This document shows, one piece after another, positions 29,101 to 42,210 of a DNA stretch of 64,000 bases (its first letter is position 1; every line of letters begins with the position of its first letter). Position numbers and translations under genes: made by a program. Under the pieces are notes generated by a model. It was not told where the DNA came from and searched no databases. It saw nothing but the letters and a program-made list of their open reading frames with translations. Source of the stretch: Gadus chalcogrammus (taxonomy: Eukaryota; Chordata; Actinopteri; Gadiformes; Gadidae); assembly GCF_026213295.1 (NCBI RefSeq), contig NC_079427.1, positions 32,181,200 through 32,245,199 on the forward strand, given 5' to 3'.

Positions 29101-29376
29101 TTACCAGAGTCTGCTTAATTCTAGTCTAGAGGCAGCTTATTTTAAGACAACTTGTCAAGAAAAGTTATCTTGCTGCATGGACAGATAATTTCACTACTTT
29201 TAAGCCATTTTCTGATAGATTTGAGTGTTTATATCTTAAAATTTGACCACGCTTTTTTGCAGTGTAGCCACTGGTAAATCATAATGTGCCTTTAAACTAC
29301 ACAAGAAGGATAGAATTTGAGCAATTGAGATATTGAGTCTCTTAATTAGACTTGACTATTCGAATTTCTATCTTGA

Positions 29377-32300
29377 CAACACAGTCTCACTCCAAGAACG
29401 TCAAATACCGACGCTTGGCAAAGGCAGTTTAGCGTCGGTGACTGACGGGAAAGCATGAAGGTATTATTGTAGCAAAAGTCTTTAGCACCTGTAACTGCAG
29501 AAGTTGAATGCGTACACTAAAGTCACAGTACATTTGAAGTCGTATGTATTTATTTTGCATGTGTACTCTAAAGTCAGAAATGTGTAACAGTACATTTGAA
29601 GTTGTAAATATTTTTTTCTACCATTGTAAACACAAAATAGGGTCTACGAGTACGCAAATCTGTGTTACAGGTGCACAAATCCTTTTGCTACAATCATTGC
29701 AGCGCAGTTGGTGCAAAACACATTTGCACACCCGTGTTTCATAATCTGAGAACATGCCCAAAATGTGTGCATTCGCAAACCCAAATTTGAACTAATGCAT
29801 CAGAAGTTGCACATCTGTGAAAACAAATAACACAAATAAAAATGATAAAGAACGCTATGTTGATTCAGCATTTTAATGAGCGACCACAAGTCCCTCGTTA
29901 CAACTTCTCAAATCTGCTCCTGCAAGTCTCAGCTGTGGGTTTTTTGGCAGGTAGTTTTGCAACATGTCTAGGTGGTAAATGTGTAGCAAAAGTATTCATA
30001 TCCTTAGATGCCAGAGCGTCCGTGGGCAGGACAAAATAGTTCCGCCCATAATTTCCTAATCCAATGAAAGTCGCCGGCAGGGATGCATTTCTCAGATTAC
30101 ACTGGGACCCACCGCGTGCCAGCCATGGACCTATAAAGATCGCAGCATACTCTGCGCAGGATACATTCCTTTCTGGAGAAGTGAAGAGGGCGTCCCACTG
30201 AACGGAGGTGGGTATCCTACATGTTATGTTAAATGAAATGACTTAGTTCAAGTGAATTGCCCCCAAAGTATTGCATGAACATGCCACAAATGTCCTTCAA
30301 TGTGTTTTAATGGTCGCCATAACATAAGTTCAGAAATGTCTTGGATACTGCAACGCCTGTGTGAAGTTGCCCTAAAAAAGATTGAAAAAATAGTTTGAAT
30401 CCCCTTCCCCATCGCCCAAATGATGTTTTAAGCGCTGGTTTGAACCGGTAAAATTACAATTTGCTACGCGATCACCAGATAGATAGGCTAGTGGTAGTCA
30501 TGCTTGTCCATTGAGCACATTTGCGGCATGTTAATGCAATACTTACTTACTACATACTTAATAATATACCAGCCTTTTCGAGATAGGTATGCTAAATTGT
30601 TTACACACATTTCCCGGGGTCCCGAGAACGACATATCCGAGATTGTGTGTGGGGATCCCAGTTAGGCCCCAGAATAAGGTATTCAAATTTCAGTGCGGTA
30701 GGACCTTCCTATCTCAAAAACTGCTTTTCCACCACATTCTCAACCACTGGGTCTTGCAGGCAACACTTCTGAGGGGCTCTGTCCAAATAACAGTCCATTT
30801 GGGAAAAGCTTTTTTCTCTAAGGGAGAGAACTCCAAATCTCGGATATGTCGTTCTCTGGACCCCGGGAAATGTGTGTAAACATTTTAGCATCCCTAGCTA
30901 TCTCGAAAAGGCCGGGGAAGGGGAGTGGGAAGGGGCGTGGCCTCCAACAGTAAAGTAAATGCACATTAAACAGAGGTTAGTTTCTAGTCCCCATTTTTTG
31001 TGGGATGGAGGTGTATATTTGTGGCTTAATGTGTGTAGACACAGCTGGCCCGTAGCCACGTTTTTGAAGTTCGGGGTCAAAAGGAGCCGGCGGCACGCCG
31101 CTTATGAGATAACAAAAAGTTAATATGCATTTCTCTCATAATTTTGTCATGATTAAAGTGAGGCCTGATTCTCAGATATGCATGTTGGGTGTAGGTCTGT
31201 GAAGAACTTCAGGCCAAAATCTTGCAAGCGAGCCGCTGGGTGAGGTGCAACGAGATGGAGCACCTGCTGAGTCATTTCTCGTAGGGCTGGAGCCCCCAAG
31301 TTGATAATGATATATGTCCTTTTAGACACCCTTTGATATAAAAGAGATCCCAGGTCTATAGCTTACTTGTCCCAGGTCTATAGCTTACATTAACGGACAA
31401 CAATGTCCGTTAATGTCCTTCACCTATTGCATCACTTCCTTTTTGATCATTGTAGTATATGATAGTATTATATGATAGTATATGTGGTGGTGGTATATGA
31501 TACCACCACCAAATAGGAAGCACACTCAAGAGGACGAATGACCTCTCACACATATTTAATTAATTGTTTAAAATAACACTGCCTCGTTAAATCAATGAGC
31601 TTGGTGTTTTGCTTTCAAGAATAGGTTATAGGCTGCAAAATCGGTCCATGCCCGTCTCTCAGAGTGACGTAACAAGCCACCAGACATTGGAATATCTATC
31701 TATTTTCTAACCAGCGGACCCTAGTTTACGACAAAAACAACACAATTGACGGCAGCTCCTTTGCCGCCCTTAACCAACGTGGCTTGGAGCCATGTAAGGA
31801 ACAGAGGGGGCTGGCAAGGCAACCACGAGTCACGTGACGTGGACGCCCATTTAAAAGAAAAGACCAAAAAACGTTGGCATGTCACATGTTTAAAGCCGTT
31901 ATTGTATTTAATTAATTAAATATTAATAGATCTGTATCTGACCATTGACCATCAACTCGGGAATTCTATGAATGAAATTCATATTGACATATGGCACTAT
32001 ATCCCTATACTCCCATCTTGAATTTAATCGACCATTCTCGTTGCTTAGAGGAAGACTGGTGGTATCCGTATATAATACATATATAAATAAATAGGCCTAT
32101 ATGTATTTATTTATTACACATCTCTTCACAATGCTGTGGAACGCTCCGTTCACTTGCATGGGCCATCCCAACTTCCAGCCGTGAATTATCTTTTCCTTCA
32201 GGGCTTAAAGTTTTTTTTAAAGTTAAAGTGATTTAAACGGCATGCGAGCTGCTGGTTTCAGCGTCCATAGCAACCATCATAGCAACCATGTCATTATAAT

Positions 32301-32727
32301 TATGTGGAGACCTGAAATATCTTTCTTCATAACTACCAAACCAAACATCCTTCACATTCACCGATCGAAGATTATGAAAGTAAAATGCATATTTCTCGCT
32401 AAAAATGTTTAGGTAAAGACTTTTAATGGCGTAACTATGCTAAAATATCATATATTCCACCCAGAATAAAAAGTATGTCCGCCATTTTCACAGAAAGAAA
32501 TATCCTAAAAACCATCCAATAGGAAAGATGCTCAGCGTCTATTAGAGACGTAGTCGGGTTAATACAGGAGTAAATGGGCTGCTGGAGCACCCCCTTTCCG
32601 TCTGCAGAAGAAGCCGACCTTTCCCGTCACCGACCGACGGCAAAGGGTACCTTTCCCGTCAGCCACTGACGCTAAAGTGCCTTTGCCAACCCTGGGTATT
32701 TGACATTCTCGGAGTGAGACTGTGTTG
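29377..32727. mobile_element. Unclassified 3.35 kb DNA transposon with 7-bp duplication
   Basis: Left end CAACACAGTCTCACTCC, right end its inverse; inverted similarity extends about 90 bp, including AAATACC, TTGGCAAAGGCA, TTTAGCGTC and CTGACGGGAAAG. ATCTTGA flanks both ends (29,370-29,376 and 32,728-32,734). No transposase frame was recognised. A possible short exon lies at about 30,060-30,210 after a TATAAA-like motif, ending at GGAGGTGGG. A seven-base duplication is uncommon; Dada and P-like elements are possibilities, unproven. Confidence 0.75.
30573..30911. repeat. Inverted repeat inside the 3.35 kb transposon
   Basis: CCTTTTCGAGATAG at the left edge and its complement at the right; arms of about 75 bp include CATTTCCCGGGGTCC and AACGACATATCCGAGAT. 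Probably a nested MITE. Confidence 0.75.
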
Positions 32728-32870
32728 ATCTTGAAGTAAGATTATTAACTAGCAAAAGGTCTCTTAAAATAAGAATTTTATTCTCTTTAGCTGACTTTAA
32801 GAATTAATACCTTGAAGTTATTTTAATAATTAACCAAAAAAGTTCAAAACAAGACACAATATCTTAAAGG

Positions 32871-33831
32871 TCCAATGGCATGCTACTGTCTCCTGCCGTA
32901 GCCCCGCTGCCGAGGCAGCGACAAGGATCCACCGCCCTGCAATGGTGGTGCCTTGGCAGCGGGCAGCGCTGAGGCACCAACGCCTCGCATATTATACAAA
33001 GATATCTATATCATATATTACATATTATCATGTCCAAAAGCTGTGTGCGCCTCCAGACGATAGTATGAATCTCAAACGACTGCGTCAGGTTCTCTGACGT
33101 CTCTGGTTCTTCCACTTCCACATCAATCTGAAGTAGACTGAACCATGACATGGAGGAGAAGAGAATTGTTGACCACGATTGTGCCGGAGCCCTGCTGCCC
33201 GCTGCCGAGGCACCACCGTCTCGGAAGCGGGCAGTGCCGAGGCGGTGGTGCATCGCGACAGCGGGCAGCAGGCAGCAGGCAGCAGGCAGCGGGACTCCTG
33301 CGGGAGACAATCGCGGGCAACAATCCCTTTCTCCTCCATGTCGCAGTTCATGTACTTCAGGGAGTCAAAGCCAAAGTTCCTTTCCACCAATTCCTTCTCC
33401 ACCATGGCTGAGATAACCCCCACTACGAGTCTCGTTGTGGAAATACCAGACACGTCAGAGAACCCGACGTGTTATGCGCCATAACACCCACAGCAGAACG
33501 GTTATCCAAACAACAAAGAACTGTACAACAGTCGTAGCTCATTGTCTCATTGGCGGGCCAAATTCTCTAGGCGGGCAAAGCAGAGAAGGGGAGGGGACGT
33601 CCCTGTATGACGACATATGGGGAAGAATTCCAAATCGGCTTTTCTGAGCTTTGTTTTTTCAATGGCAGAGCAGGATACCTAGTGCTTGTTTTACACCTAA
33701 CGCCATTTATAGCTACTGTGGGACCATAGGCAGGCTAGGGGAACTCATATATTTATCTTAGAAATCCTGATAAAGGGAAATTGTCATGCTTTGAATAATT
33801 GTCACCTTTATATAGCTCGATTTTATTATTC
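32871..33831. mobile_element. GC-rich MITE remnant (AAAGGTCC terminus)
   Basis: Begins AAAGGTCCAATGGCATGC and ends near TTGTCACCTTTA. The interior stretch with GGCAGAGCAGGATACC, GCCATTTATAGC and GGGACCATAGGCAGGC resembles a very common fish MITE. The GC-rich middle has imperfect inverted arms (33,135-33,195 versus 33,285-33,350) and CTGCCGAGGCA-type motifs. Several overlapping frames here are artefacts. Confidence 0.55.
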
Positions 33832-34528
33832 CAGTGTAACAAACATATTCTGATGCACAAAGACTGCCTTTTATGAGTTTGGGCCCCTGCTCTTCTTATA
33901 TTTTCATGTCCATGAATATAGGCCAACTAATGCATGGTAGAGAACAGAGAGAGTCCAACAGAGGATGCAGTGGAGAACGTAGAGCAACCAACGGAGGTTG
34001 CAATGGTGGTGTAAAATGTAACGTGACTAACGTAGGATGCAACGGTGGAGAACAGAGAGCAACCCTCTCCTGATTTTGTCATCCCAGAGCATTTTGGTGC
34101 TCCGTCAAATGTTATAAAATTCATTTAGTGGGCAACACAGAACAGTCTAATACCTTTTTCCAAATAAGTCAAACTGTATTGTCATGTTTGTATTGTCATC
34201 TTTTCTATAATGACAATTAATGAATTATTTTTTATAAATTGTCATTTCTTAAGATTCTTCAATTAAGAAGTTGTGCAAGTGGTCTCAAAGGAACATAATC
34301 GTGTTCCTTTGCTGGGATAATTTGCAAAAGATGTCCGTTCCATGTAACTAGTTAAATTGAGCTGAAATTAGCTTAATAAATCTTATTATGAAAAAATAAT
34401 TCTTATGTGAAAAATGCTTGGCAAGATTCTTCTTTTTAGTTTTCTATTGTTAGCCTATCAGTGGAACGTAGGGTGCTCATGAATGTGAAATGACTGAGTT
34501 TCTGATTCCAGTTTTTCCAGCTTTTCAG

Positions 34529-34667
<139 letters not shown>

Positions 34668-35052
34668 CAGATATGTCTTGGCTCTACAGGTCATCAGCAG
34701 TGTCCCATCTACATTGGGCCAGGGTCCATTAGCATGCGATGGATCCTCTTTGCGTGTGGAGGAACTCCGGAGACTCCCACCAGGGGAAGCAGTACAACAA
34801 AGGGAAAATGATAAAGTCACAACACATTGTGCCTTGATGTGGATTGTATGAACGAGGGAGGGAGCCTGCTGCAGCAGTATGGTGGGGGAGGTGGGTTGTG
34901 GTGGTGGTGGGTTGAATGATGCAGAGCCATCTCTGCCACACCGTTTTCCAATGAAAAAATCACTTGAGCTCCTGGCACCTTTGCAGAAAATTTTATTCTT
35001 CCCTCCTTTTTTCCGCTCTCTCTAGAATCACCCCATTATTTTACTCACAGAA

Positions 35053-35053
<1 letters not shown>

Positions 35054-35097
<44 letters not shown>
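35054..35097. repeat. (CA)22 microsatellite
   Basis: Pure CA tract of about 44 bp. Confidence 0.95.
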
Positions 35098-35100
<3 letters not shown>

Positions 35101-36425
35101 CAGAGGCACGTATCAACCCACAGCCGAGCACTCCTGCCCACGGTGTACTCTGCTTGCCTTTCTCCTTGAGGACCTTGTGTGTGTGCACCATCAATTTTGG
35201 ATGTGCTGGCGTCCATTCTGCCATAAGCCTGTTACCTTCCCATTAGACCCAGTGAGGAAGCATCATCTGACATGACAACTGCTGTACCCACAGAGCTCCC
35301 CTTTATTGACACCTTTAAAGATGGGCAGCTGGATTTTTGTCACCCTTTTTTGATAAGACCAACGTCAAATTGAAGCCTGCAGACCCTCCTGATCACGCAA
35401 TCTCACATCCTGTTCCGCTACAGGAGTCAGGCATGATCTCTAGCCACCTACATTGATTTTAGAGACAGACAGAATCCCTCAGCCAATCAGCGTGACAAAA
35501 CATGCAACGCCATCCTGGTGTGGTGTTTAGAAGGGCAAAAACATATTTTCCGCCAAGAAACTCCTCTAGTGCACAATCTTGTTATGCAAGAACTTATGGC
35601 TGTTTTTACTCAACCTATGTTAATGTTACCGCCACTGCTTTGCGAGACGCCGTTACGCCGTTACAGCGGCATTACAGGCTGCTGGCGGCAGCCTGTAATG
35701 TACGTCATCCACTAGGACGTAGGTCCCTGATAGGCCCCGAATACATTGTAATCTCAGGAAATCGACGATAGCAGCCAGAGGTCTGGACTGAACCATGTAG
35801 AGAAACAGAATGTCAGGTGATTAGGATGGTCTCCAGGCTAGTCATGCTCTGCTAGAGATTGTCTGAGAGTGTAGGATGGTTGAAGGCGAAGCCATCAATG
35901 TCTACCTTGCTGACATCTGCCTTCATCTTGTAAGCTCTGGGCAAGCTCCTGGTCCCTCTCTCCTCACCACTCCCAAAACATGCTGATCTTCAACCTCTCC
36001 TTCAGAAGGAATATAGTACACTTTGAATAGCTTTTTTAACAAGCCATGGCAGTGCAAACTAGGCTTTGGAGGTATCAAGGTATTACTTTAGTAGGCCAGG
36101 GCTTCTACAATTCCCAAAGATGTGATTTTCAATAACAATAACAATCAATTATATATTTTTTTGATTGTTGATATGTATTTTGGCCAAGTTTTGAAGAAGG
36201 ATGTATTATTAAATAGTCTCAAATAAAGTCTCAAACATTGCATTGTTGAGACTTAAATTGGCTTGTTTGCCAACATTAGGGGTTGGCCTGGCTAGGCTGA
36301 GTTCCCTCTCGTTCAACAAGTTGCCAAGACAGAAACTGAAAGTAGAATGCATTGCAGCATAGCAATGCTGTGGTGGTGTATTACATCAAATCTCAATAGC
36401 AATTTGTGTAGTTTGATATTATTCT

Positions 36426-36429
<4 letters not shown>

Positions 36430-36476
<47 letters not shown>
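36430..36476. repeat. (TA)n microsatellite
   Basis: About 47 bp of TA repeat. Confidence 0.95.
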
Positions 36477-36484
<8 letters not shown>

Positions 36485-36728
36485 ATATTAGATCGGATAA
36501 GATCAGGTTTCAACAGGCATTCACACTCCAGATTTACAGCGAGGTGTCCAGTACGAGTCCTGTATGTCTAGCGGTGTAAAACTATCCAGAAGATGGTTAA
36601 GCAGCAACACTGCTCTCTATAGAGCCATCATTTGGTTATTACCCTGACCTAAATAATAGCCCAAAACTAAATAAAATCGGATACGTCTCACGTTTTAAAT
36701 TTTCCCCAATGGCTATAAAAATCTCTAA

Positions 36729-37056
36729 CCCGGGGATTCCACCGGACGCGTTACGGCAACGTTACGGCTGCGGCACGTCTTTGCCGCGACTTTGCCCTGC
36801 TTGCATTTCCACCGGGCGCGTTACGGCAGCGCAACGCTGCCTTGCGAGCCAGCCGTATTTACGCGAGATCACGAGATCCCGCGATAATCCTAAACCTAAT
36901 GTACTCACCTTCCACTCCCAAAACTACTGCAATTAAATGCCAGGCTTTGTGAAAATGGTCTCATTGATTAGAATGGAACCTATCTGCTGCGGTGACCGCG
37001 GCCAAGACGTGCCGCTACCGTAACGTTGCCGTAACGCGTCCGGTGGAATCCCCGGG
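36729..37056. mobile_element. Harbinger-type MITE, 328 bp, TAA duplication
   Basis: Ends CCCGGGGATTCCACCGG and its inverse; inverted similarity continues through GCGTTACGGCAACGTTACGG. The trinucleotide TAA flanks both sides (36,726-36,728 and 37,057-37,059), the usual PIF/Harbinger duplication. No coding capacity. Confidence 0.85.
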
Positions 37057-37059
37057 TAA

Positions 37060-37860
37060 GTGTGCATCAATAACTGCAACAGTACCTGCTACCCATCATT
37101 CCTGTTCAGCCTGATGTCATCGGCTCCTCCCTCTATGGAATAAGGGCTCTCAGTTCCTCTCTATTCATTATTCGATAGGTCATAAGTATTTGAAGACTTG
37201 TCTTCTACTACCAGCAGCCCAGTTGTTGTTTTTCTACACAAATAGACTCATTTACAGACAAACTGTCAGAAAGGTATGGAGGTATGAAAAATAGATGGCA
37301 CCGGCCCAAGCCTACTACATACTGTCACGGAACTGTTTATCTCATGGATTCGACAAGGCAACCCAGAGCACTTCTACCAGGAGATAGAGGTATCTATCGG
37401 ACTGGCATATGGTTTACAAAACTCAGATACAATTCAATTTCATCCTCCCCTTTGGCCATCCCCAAGGGGAGGTTCTGAGAAGGAAATATCCCACAACACA
37501 TTTTGTCTGCTTTATAAAATCTTCTTCCTTGGCTCAGTTTATTGTCATGTGTGTAAAGTCCTGCATCCTGTTCTTGTTCACTGCTCTGTTTGGGTATTGT
37601 GAGAATACAGTGTCTCACAAAACGTCTGTGATCGAAAAGTCTAATGTATTTCTAAGATTATTTATTTTTAGTTATAGAACAATAGAAAAATAGCAGGCCT
37701 GAGATTTACTCTACAATCAGGGCACATATCTGAACGGTGCTCTGCCCCCAGTCTATTAGTTTAACATACATCGAGCACTGAGTTGAAGATGTCTCCAAAA
37801 AACCTTCAACATTCAGACAGTCAGACATTTTCATTGACCTGCTTTGACAATTGAGCAAGT
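37060..37860. other. Non-coding spacer
   Basis: Nothing recognisable beyond short chance frames. Confidence 0.6.
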
Positions 37861-38339
37861 AGTTACCATATTTTCTGCACTATAAGGTGCACCGGAGTAT
37901 AAGCCGCAGCAGCTAAATTGAATGATGTGTACATAGATAAGCCGCACTGGACTATAAGCCGCGGGTGTTTTAATATTTAATTACCATACGCAAGGTTTCG
38001 TGCACAGAGGGGATTGTCTGGAAAGAGATGGCTGCTTGAGGAAGCTCCCATTTATTAACATTTCAACAAACAAGTTGCATATTTGCATAACGTATTCAAG
38101 TGTTACCATTTAGTGCAATAGTAGCTACAGAACATATACTGTGCTGTGTAAACGGTACTGTATCACATAGCGTATCAGACACACAAACTTTTCAACTTTC
38201 AAATTTAAACAGTGCGCTCCGAGCGCACATACCGGCAATGATCTACACAGCAGTGGTTTTCAATCAGTGGTCCTTGAAGGAGTGCATAGGTGTTCCCCAG
38301 CAAAATTAGTTACCGTAATAGCGTCAAACATTTAACCAC

Positions 38340-38343
38340 TTAA
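38340..38343. repeat. TTAA target site (left)
   Basis: TTAA immediately before the inverted terminus AGGCATACTGTAAGATT. The matching TTAA is at 51,963-51,966. Confidence 0.65.
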
Positions 38344-40142
38344 AGGCATACTGTAAGATTTCCAGTGATATGCACTTTTTAATATGTTGTTGAAATTGGT
38401 TTTTACATCCTGACATCAATAAATAACTTATGGGCAATGAAAAAGAAGCGAAACAAAAACGAATTCTGTATCGGCTATAAACCTGTTAGAATGCTTACCA
38501 ATCGGAGACATTGTACCCGAATCTAAAGAACCAATCACAAGCCTGCGCGTTCTCTCCCCTCTGTGTACGAGCCTGAGCCGGCCTGAGCGCGTTCACGGAG
38601 GGCAAAGAAAGCGTTGTTGTCATATAGTAGTTCATGACAGTGGACTAGACCTAGTGAGCCTACAACGTCAACACGATGGAAGACAAACAGAAGTTACCAC
38701 TGCCGCCGTTACTTGCCCCGGTTCATCCTTTTAAAAAGGCAAGAAAAAGAAAGATGAAAAGGCAGCAACAAAAAAAAATTTGGAGAGAGCTCGAGGAAAA
38801 ACGAGGATAAATATTGGATTCGCTTTTCAGCGATGGCGAAAGCTGAGGGAGTGGTATGGCCTGAAAAGTGACGCAATGGTTGCCGTTTTTCTCTTGGACA
38901 GGTAAGCTTTCGTCTTGTTTCCTGTTTATTTTATATTTGTGTTCAGAAGAAGTCTATTTTTGTGTTCAGGGAATAGTCTGCTCGCCCCGCTAGACTGTCT
39001 GCTTCAGTTGACTGAAGGCTCCGACTCAGCTGTTAGCTACAGAGCTACTGTTTAGCTAACACAACTCAAGACTCGCACACTGTACAGACCGTAAATGTAA
39101 TCAGCCAATATGTTTAAAAAGAACTCCATCTACAATGTTCCTTTCTAACTATATTATTTTTCTAATGTTATGTGGTCGTCAGCTTCTGAATGTGTCATTT
39201 CGTTTAGGCTTTTCACAAATGTGTTGATGCAGGGTCTGTTTTTCTTTTTTTAATTATTTTTATTTTATAGTTTTGACAAGGCTAATTCCTCGACACCATT
39301 GAAACACGGATCAATGAGACCACCTCCTCCTCCTCCGCCTTTGTCAAGCATTCACACCGAGTCGGTCTTTGACCGGTGAGTAAAGGCTACAATGCTACAT
39401 TAGTGTTTTCTATGATGGGCAATACATAGGGTTATACAATGCGTCATAAATGATATAGGCACAAAATATATGCGCAGACCTTGGGTCAGTTAGTGTTTAC
39501 TCTGTGTGTATGGGGGAAAAGAGAAGCTTCTTATATACCGCTCAGGAAAAAATTATGCGACCAGTCTGGATTTTTCTGAATGATCTCTACATTACTTATT
39601 GAAAATGCTCTAAATGACAATATTTTTATCGTGAATTTGGAAGAAATGTTGTCAGTAGTTTATAGTAATAGTATAAAACCAAAATGTTCATTCTACTCAA
39701 ACAAAAATAGAACAAGAGACACTGGACATGTGGAGTGGTCTCTTCATTTTTTCCAGAGCTGTGTAGTGTATGAATTTCAGTGTACAAACTCAGACATTGT
39801 AATGCATTGTGATACTTTACAGCTTTTAACTCAATCTCCCCTCCCTCCCCATTTACTCTCTCTTCACTTATTCTTTGTATTCCAGTCCAAAAGTCTATGA
39901 TATGTCAATTATACAGTTCAATGTACCATTGTACCACTAACTAAATAAAAATACAGATTGAAGATACTTGCCAAGCCTTAAACTTATATTTCAACAAATG
40001 TATCTCTCTGACGAGACAGCTCTTGAAGAATTGGATGCAAGGTATGATACATGTACTAATAAAAAAAAATCTTATTTCTTGTATTATATCTCCAAAAATG
40101 ATTTAGAAGTCAAATCTTGTCCCTGCACCTCTGTGTCATGTT

Positions 40143-41313
40143 CAATAGGCTCTGTGCACAACTCTAGAAGCGAACTTCCGGTGTCGCCGGGTGTCGGCAT
40201 ACTAGTTTCCGGTCTACTTCCCGTATCAGTTACCACGGCAACTATAAATAGTAAAAAGATGGAAAACCCAACCAAACAACGGAAATTTAATGTTAGAAGA
40301 CTTCACAAGCTTCAACGGAATGAAGGCGGATCAAACCAACACTGCTGTGTACCGTTGTGCTCAGCTTCCAGCCGGTAACACGGGCTGGTGTGTGGGAGGC
40401 TGGGAGCGAAGAGAGAGACCGGCGAGTCCCGTGCCTTGCTCCGACCCCGAAGAGCCTGAGCTACCCGTTCCGATGGTCTTAGACCATGAGTACAGTGCTA
40501 CTAGTACAGTGTGTGTTGACCGTGAGCACTACAGTGCTATACAAAAAGAGACATTTGTGGAGTTTGAGGCAATGTGAAGCTGGTGTGTTTGTGTCTGTGT
40601 GCGGCTCGTGTGCTTGCACTGTGTTGGGGCCGTGGTGGGCGCTCTCGGCTGGAGCTTTCTGCGTGTTGTGGTGGCTGACGAGGAAAGTGCGCTTGTGTGT
40701 ACATTTGTGCTGTTTTTTTAATTATACATGTTTGTATTGATTATTTGATTAAACATATGACCTCAGCTAAATCCCCCCACGGACACTGTTATAAAAGAAA
40801 CAGGCGTATAACGGTTTGTTTATAACGGTTGGTTTATCGCTAGCTTTAACATACACTCAAGCTGTGAGGCTTCTCTGATTTCTTCATGGACCTGTGGCAC
40901 AATGCTCTGATAATCACCTCCGATGTTCCCTTATCTTTGCTAGACACTAAAAAAATGGACACACGTTGGTACAGTTAGTACTACAACGGACAGTTAAGTG
41001 TTTTAAATACAGAAAAAAAATGTTGTCGCTAAAAAATGTTCACTAAAAAGCCGGTAGTCTGTCACCTACCCTCAAAGTTACGCAAATAACTCGAAATATA
41101 GAGCTTAAATCCTTTTTCCCGCTTGCTTGTAGGGGCAAGGGAACTAGCACCAACAATGCGGTTAACAACGTTAACATTTATTGTCGGTAGGTCTTGGAGA
41201 CATCTAGAAAAGCCAGACATGTTCACGCTATGGACTGGGTCAGTAAGTAGACCGGAAACTAGAATGCCGACACCGTCAGTTGACTTCCGGGTTCTAGTGC
41301 ACAGAGCCTATTG
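40143..41313. mobile_element. THAP-domain transposon fragment with about 75-bp inverted termini
   Basis: Begins CAATAGGCTCTGTGCAC, with the exact inverse at the right end. Inverted similarity goes on through TAGAA, ACTTCCGG, GTGTCGGCAT and TTTCCGGTCTACTT. No clean duplication was found: flanks GTCATGTT and TTGTTGTT share 5 of 8 positions. It lies in an intron of the transposase pseudogene, 37 bp before the Harbinger doublet. Confidence 0.75.
40259..40378 (+). pseudogene. THAP-like N-terminal fragment
   Basis: Begins MENPTKQRKFNVRRLHK and includes QHCCVPLCSASSR, which resembles the C-x(2-4)-C start of a THAP zinc-binding DNA-binding domain; the frame then stops. A TATAAATA motif sits just before the start. 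A second short frame at 40,474-40,577 may be a downstream exon. THAP domains occur in P- and Kolobok-type transposases. Confidence 0.4.
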
Positions 41314-41924
41314 TTGTTGTTTTCGTTTCTATTTATTTAGTATGTCATCCCTGAGCCCTGTACCACAAAGCTCGCTTAGAGGGTTAGCGAGGTATGTTGA
41401 GCTCCAAGCCTGGGTTAGTTGTACCACGAAAGTCGATCTCTTTTAGCGTCGCTGTATCACCATGGTGACTTATGCTCGCAACCAAAACTGTGCCCTATAC
41501 CACGAAGCTCGCTGAACATACCCAGGCTTTCTTGGGAAAACCTGGCTCGACAGAGCCGCAACTCGCAATCAGAGTTAAATGGTACCACGAAGCTCACTTT
41601 AGATTCAATTAGTTGAACCAGGTTTTCCGCTTTTGGTTCAGTGCGCGTTCACGTGAAAGGGGCGTTTTTTGCGTCATTTTTCTCACCTTTACGATAGATC
41701 AAGCTGTCTATATGCGTATAAGTGAAAATATTCTGCATATTGTCTGTAAAATAACTATGCCAAATGCAGAATTGTTCGCCATTAATCCAAATAGAATGAT
41801 GATGATTTAAAAATGCATAAGCAACGTCCATCCTGCCTTATTCTATCATTTAGGGAATTCACTTTAAATACACCCTATGTAAGAAATGTATCGCATGTTT
41901 TCAACCGCCGAGAGGTAGCGGCTG

Positions 41925-41977
41925 TAGCGTAGTGGATTAGTATAAGACCCGAACGCCAGCGACCGGGGTTCAAATTC
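41925..41977 (+). other. tRNA-like unit with A and B boxes inside the Harbinger element
   Basis: TAGCGTAGTGGATTAG matches an A box and GGTTCAAATTC a B box, about 42 bp apart. A converging unit on the minus strand has B box GGTTCGACTCC at 42,154-42,164. Both are duplicated in the outer copy. These look like SINE-type or tRNA-derived sequences rather than functional tRNA genes. Confidence 0.4.
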
Positions 41978-42153
41978 GCCGGTCTATCATCATGTATTTT
42001 ACCCCCATAGATGTGGTGCCAGCACGGCCTTTAAAATATGGGTTCAAGTTCGAAATAAGCACAAAAATATAATTCCATAAGCTTTAGTGAATAAGCATTC
42101 CATATGCATGATAATTGGGACTTTTTAAGCTTCACATAAATACGCGTCACTTG

Positions 42154-42210
42154 GGAGTCGAACCCCCCGCGCAGATATTCAAGACTGACGCGCTACCTCC
42201 ACTCTAGCAC
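42154..42210 (-). other. Second tRNA-like unit, convergent with the first
   Basis: A perfect consensus B box (GGTTCGACTCC) lies downstream, on the minus strand, of an imperfect A box (TGCTAGAGTGG, 9 of 11). Confidence 0.4.

Noticed and set aside
29377..32727. Assignment to the Dada superfamily
   Set aside because: A 6-7 bp duplication fits, but Dada elements target multicopy RNA genes, and no such target or transposase is visible.
33011..33484. Overlapping 60-120 aa frames on both strands
   Set aside because: They lie in a GC-rich imperfect palindrome of a MITE and have no domain or splice support.
41925..42210. Functional tRNA genes
   Set aside because: A and B boxes are present but I could not draw a proper cloverleaf with an anticodon arm; treated as tRNA-like repeats.
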